This document shows, piece by piece, positions 21,693 through 22,410 of a stretch of DNA of 22,410 bases. Origin of the DNA: Alcaligenaceae bacterium. Lineage in GTDB: Bacteria; Pseudomonadota; Gammaproteobacteria; Burkholderiales; Burkholderiaceae_B. A program made the position numbers and the translations under genes. Position 1 is the first letter of the stretch. Each line of letters opens with the position of its first letter. The notes under the pieces were generated by a model, which was not told where the DNA came from, searched no databases, and worked only from the letters and a program-made list of their open reading frames with translations. The stretch spans positions 1-22,410 of the forward strand of contig CANCRX010000050.1 of the NCBI GenBank assembly GCA_947380655.1. Reading direction: 5' to 3'.

Positions 21693-21724
21693 GGCGCACT
21701 CTTTTTTGAGAGTGCGCCTTTGTT
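21693..21724 (+). terminator. Intercistronic terminator-like hairpin
   Basis: GGCGCACTCT (21693-21702) pairs perfectly with AGAGTGCGCC (21709-21718) around a TTTTTG loop, followed by the short T-rich tail TTTGTT. It lies between the binding-protein stop and the permease start, so it probably terminates part of the transcripts or protects the upstream message, lowering permease expression relative to binding protein. Confidence 0.7.
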
Positions 21725-21739
21725 ATGAAAAGGTAAGAG

Positions 21740-22410
21740 ATGGACTTCACAATCGCTTTGATCCTGTTGCAGGACGGCATCGTTAATGGTGCGATTTACG
21801 CCTTGCTCGGACTAGCCTTGGTGCTGGTCTTCGCGGTCACGCGCGTCATCTTTATTCCTCAGGGAGAGTTTGTTGCATTTGGTGCGCTGACTCTTGCGAT
21901 GCTGATTGAAAATAAAACGCCAGGCACGATGTGGTTGCTGCCACTGGCTGGTCTGGTTGTTTTCTTGATGGAATTACGCGATACCCTGCGCACACGGGAC
22001 TGGCGTAAATTATTCAAGACGGCGTGTTTGTATGTTGTATTGCCCGTTGCCATGTTGTGGGTGATTCCTCAGCTTGCTGCGGCTAAATTTCCATTGTGGG
22101 TCGATGTGCTGATTTCGATGGCGATGGTGGTGCCCTTGGGCCCAATGCTCTATCGCATTGCTTATCAACCACTAGCCGAGGCTTCGGTCCTGGTGTTGCT
22201 GATTGTGTCGGTTGCCGTGCATTTTGCTTTGACTGGCTTAGCCTTGGTATTTTTTGGTGCTGAAGGCTGGCGCACGCCTGCCTTTATGGATGGCACCATT
22301 GATTTCGGTATCGGTCCCTGGTCTGCGCAGAGCTTGTTTGTGGTGCTGACCAGTATGTTGATGATCACCGCGTTGTGGTTGTTCTTCGGTCATACACTTT
22401 ACGGTAGAGC
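21740..22410 (+). CDS. livH: ABC transporter permease, LivH-type (partial, cut by window end)
   Basis: Open frame from ATG 21740 to the last base with no stop, giving 223 complete codons. The start 'ILLQDGIVNGAIYALLGLALVLVFAVTRVIFIPQGEFVAFGALTLAML' has the LivH pattern (G-x-I-Y-A-L and the GEF turn). At least five hydrophobic segments are seen. It carries an extra region (roughly residues 65-130, including the charged stretch MELRDTLRTRDWRKLFK) that the LivH at 11190-12107 lacks. A conserved GRA-like coupling motif is just beginning at the end (HTLYGRA). It follows the binding-protein gene after a strong hairpin and is the second gene of that operon; partner permease and ATPase genes should lie beyond the window. 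Confidence 0.93.
   Translation, partial: MDFTIALILLQDGIVNGAIYALLGLALVLVFAVTRVIFIPQGEFVAFGALTLAMLIENKTPGTMWLLPLAGLVVFLMELRDTLRTRDWRKLFKTACLYVVLPVAMLWVIPQLAAAKFPLWVDVLISMAMVVPLGPMLYRIAYQPLAEASVLVLLIVSVAVHFALTGLALVFFGAEGWRTPAFMDGTIDFGIGPWSAQSLFVVLTSMLMITALWLFFGHTLYGR

Overview
The window looks like a chromosomal segment of a betaproteobacterium, most likely order Burkholderiales and close to Alcaligenaceae (Bordetella/Achromobacter-like). The main clues are the smc-zipA-ligA gene order and a msrB-yciB-bolA-parvulin cluster whose last gene resembles Bordetella Par27. Placement is by recognition of protein families and gene order; no search was run. No rRNA, tRNA, CRISPR array, prophage or insertion sequence was seen.

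Layout. (1) 67-1401, minus: lplT-type lysophospholipid transporter, divergent from (2) 1534-8193, plus: smc (chromosome organisation), zipA (FtsZ anchor) and ligA (NAD+-dependent DNA ligase). (3) 8195-16315, plus: an accessory-looking metabolic cassette. It holds a GMC-family FAD oxidoreductase starting 1 nt after ligA, a periplasmic binding protein, a LivH-type permease, a fused LivM-LivG permease-ATPase, LivF, and a second, paralogous GMC oxidoreductase. The last four genes overlap at stop/start codons. A strong bidirectional terminator ends it. (4) 16394-18414, minus: msrB, yciB, bolA-family gene and periplasmic parvulin isomerase, each overlapping the next. (5) 18469-20366, plus: bioM-bioN-bioY, a complete ECF-type biotin uptake system. 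(6) 20499-22410, plus: the start of a second, separate branched-chain-amino-acid-type ABC transporter (binding protein, intercistronic hairpin, LivH-type permease cut by the window edge).

How it fits together. Regions 1, 2 and 4 are housekeeping: envelope lipid recycling, chromosome segregation, division, replication/repair and envelope stress or protein repair. Region 5 supplies biotin. Region 3 is the most interesting. Two FAD alcohol-oxidase-type enzymes bracket a complete Liv-type importer, which suggests that the imported compound is a hydroxylated substrate oxidised in the cytoplasm rather than an ordinary amino acid. Both enzymes keep the catalytic histidine but lack the second active-site Asn/His at the expected place (Gly in one, Cys in the other). 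The 98-bp gap before the binding-protein gene carries a perfect 16-bp palindrome and a near-copy 59 bp upstream, good candidates for operators of an unlinked regulator. I do not see a wholly unknown defence or mobile system here; the GMC-Liv-GMC cassette with its palindrome is the best candidate for something undescribed.
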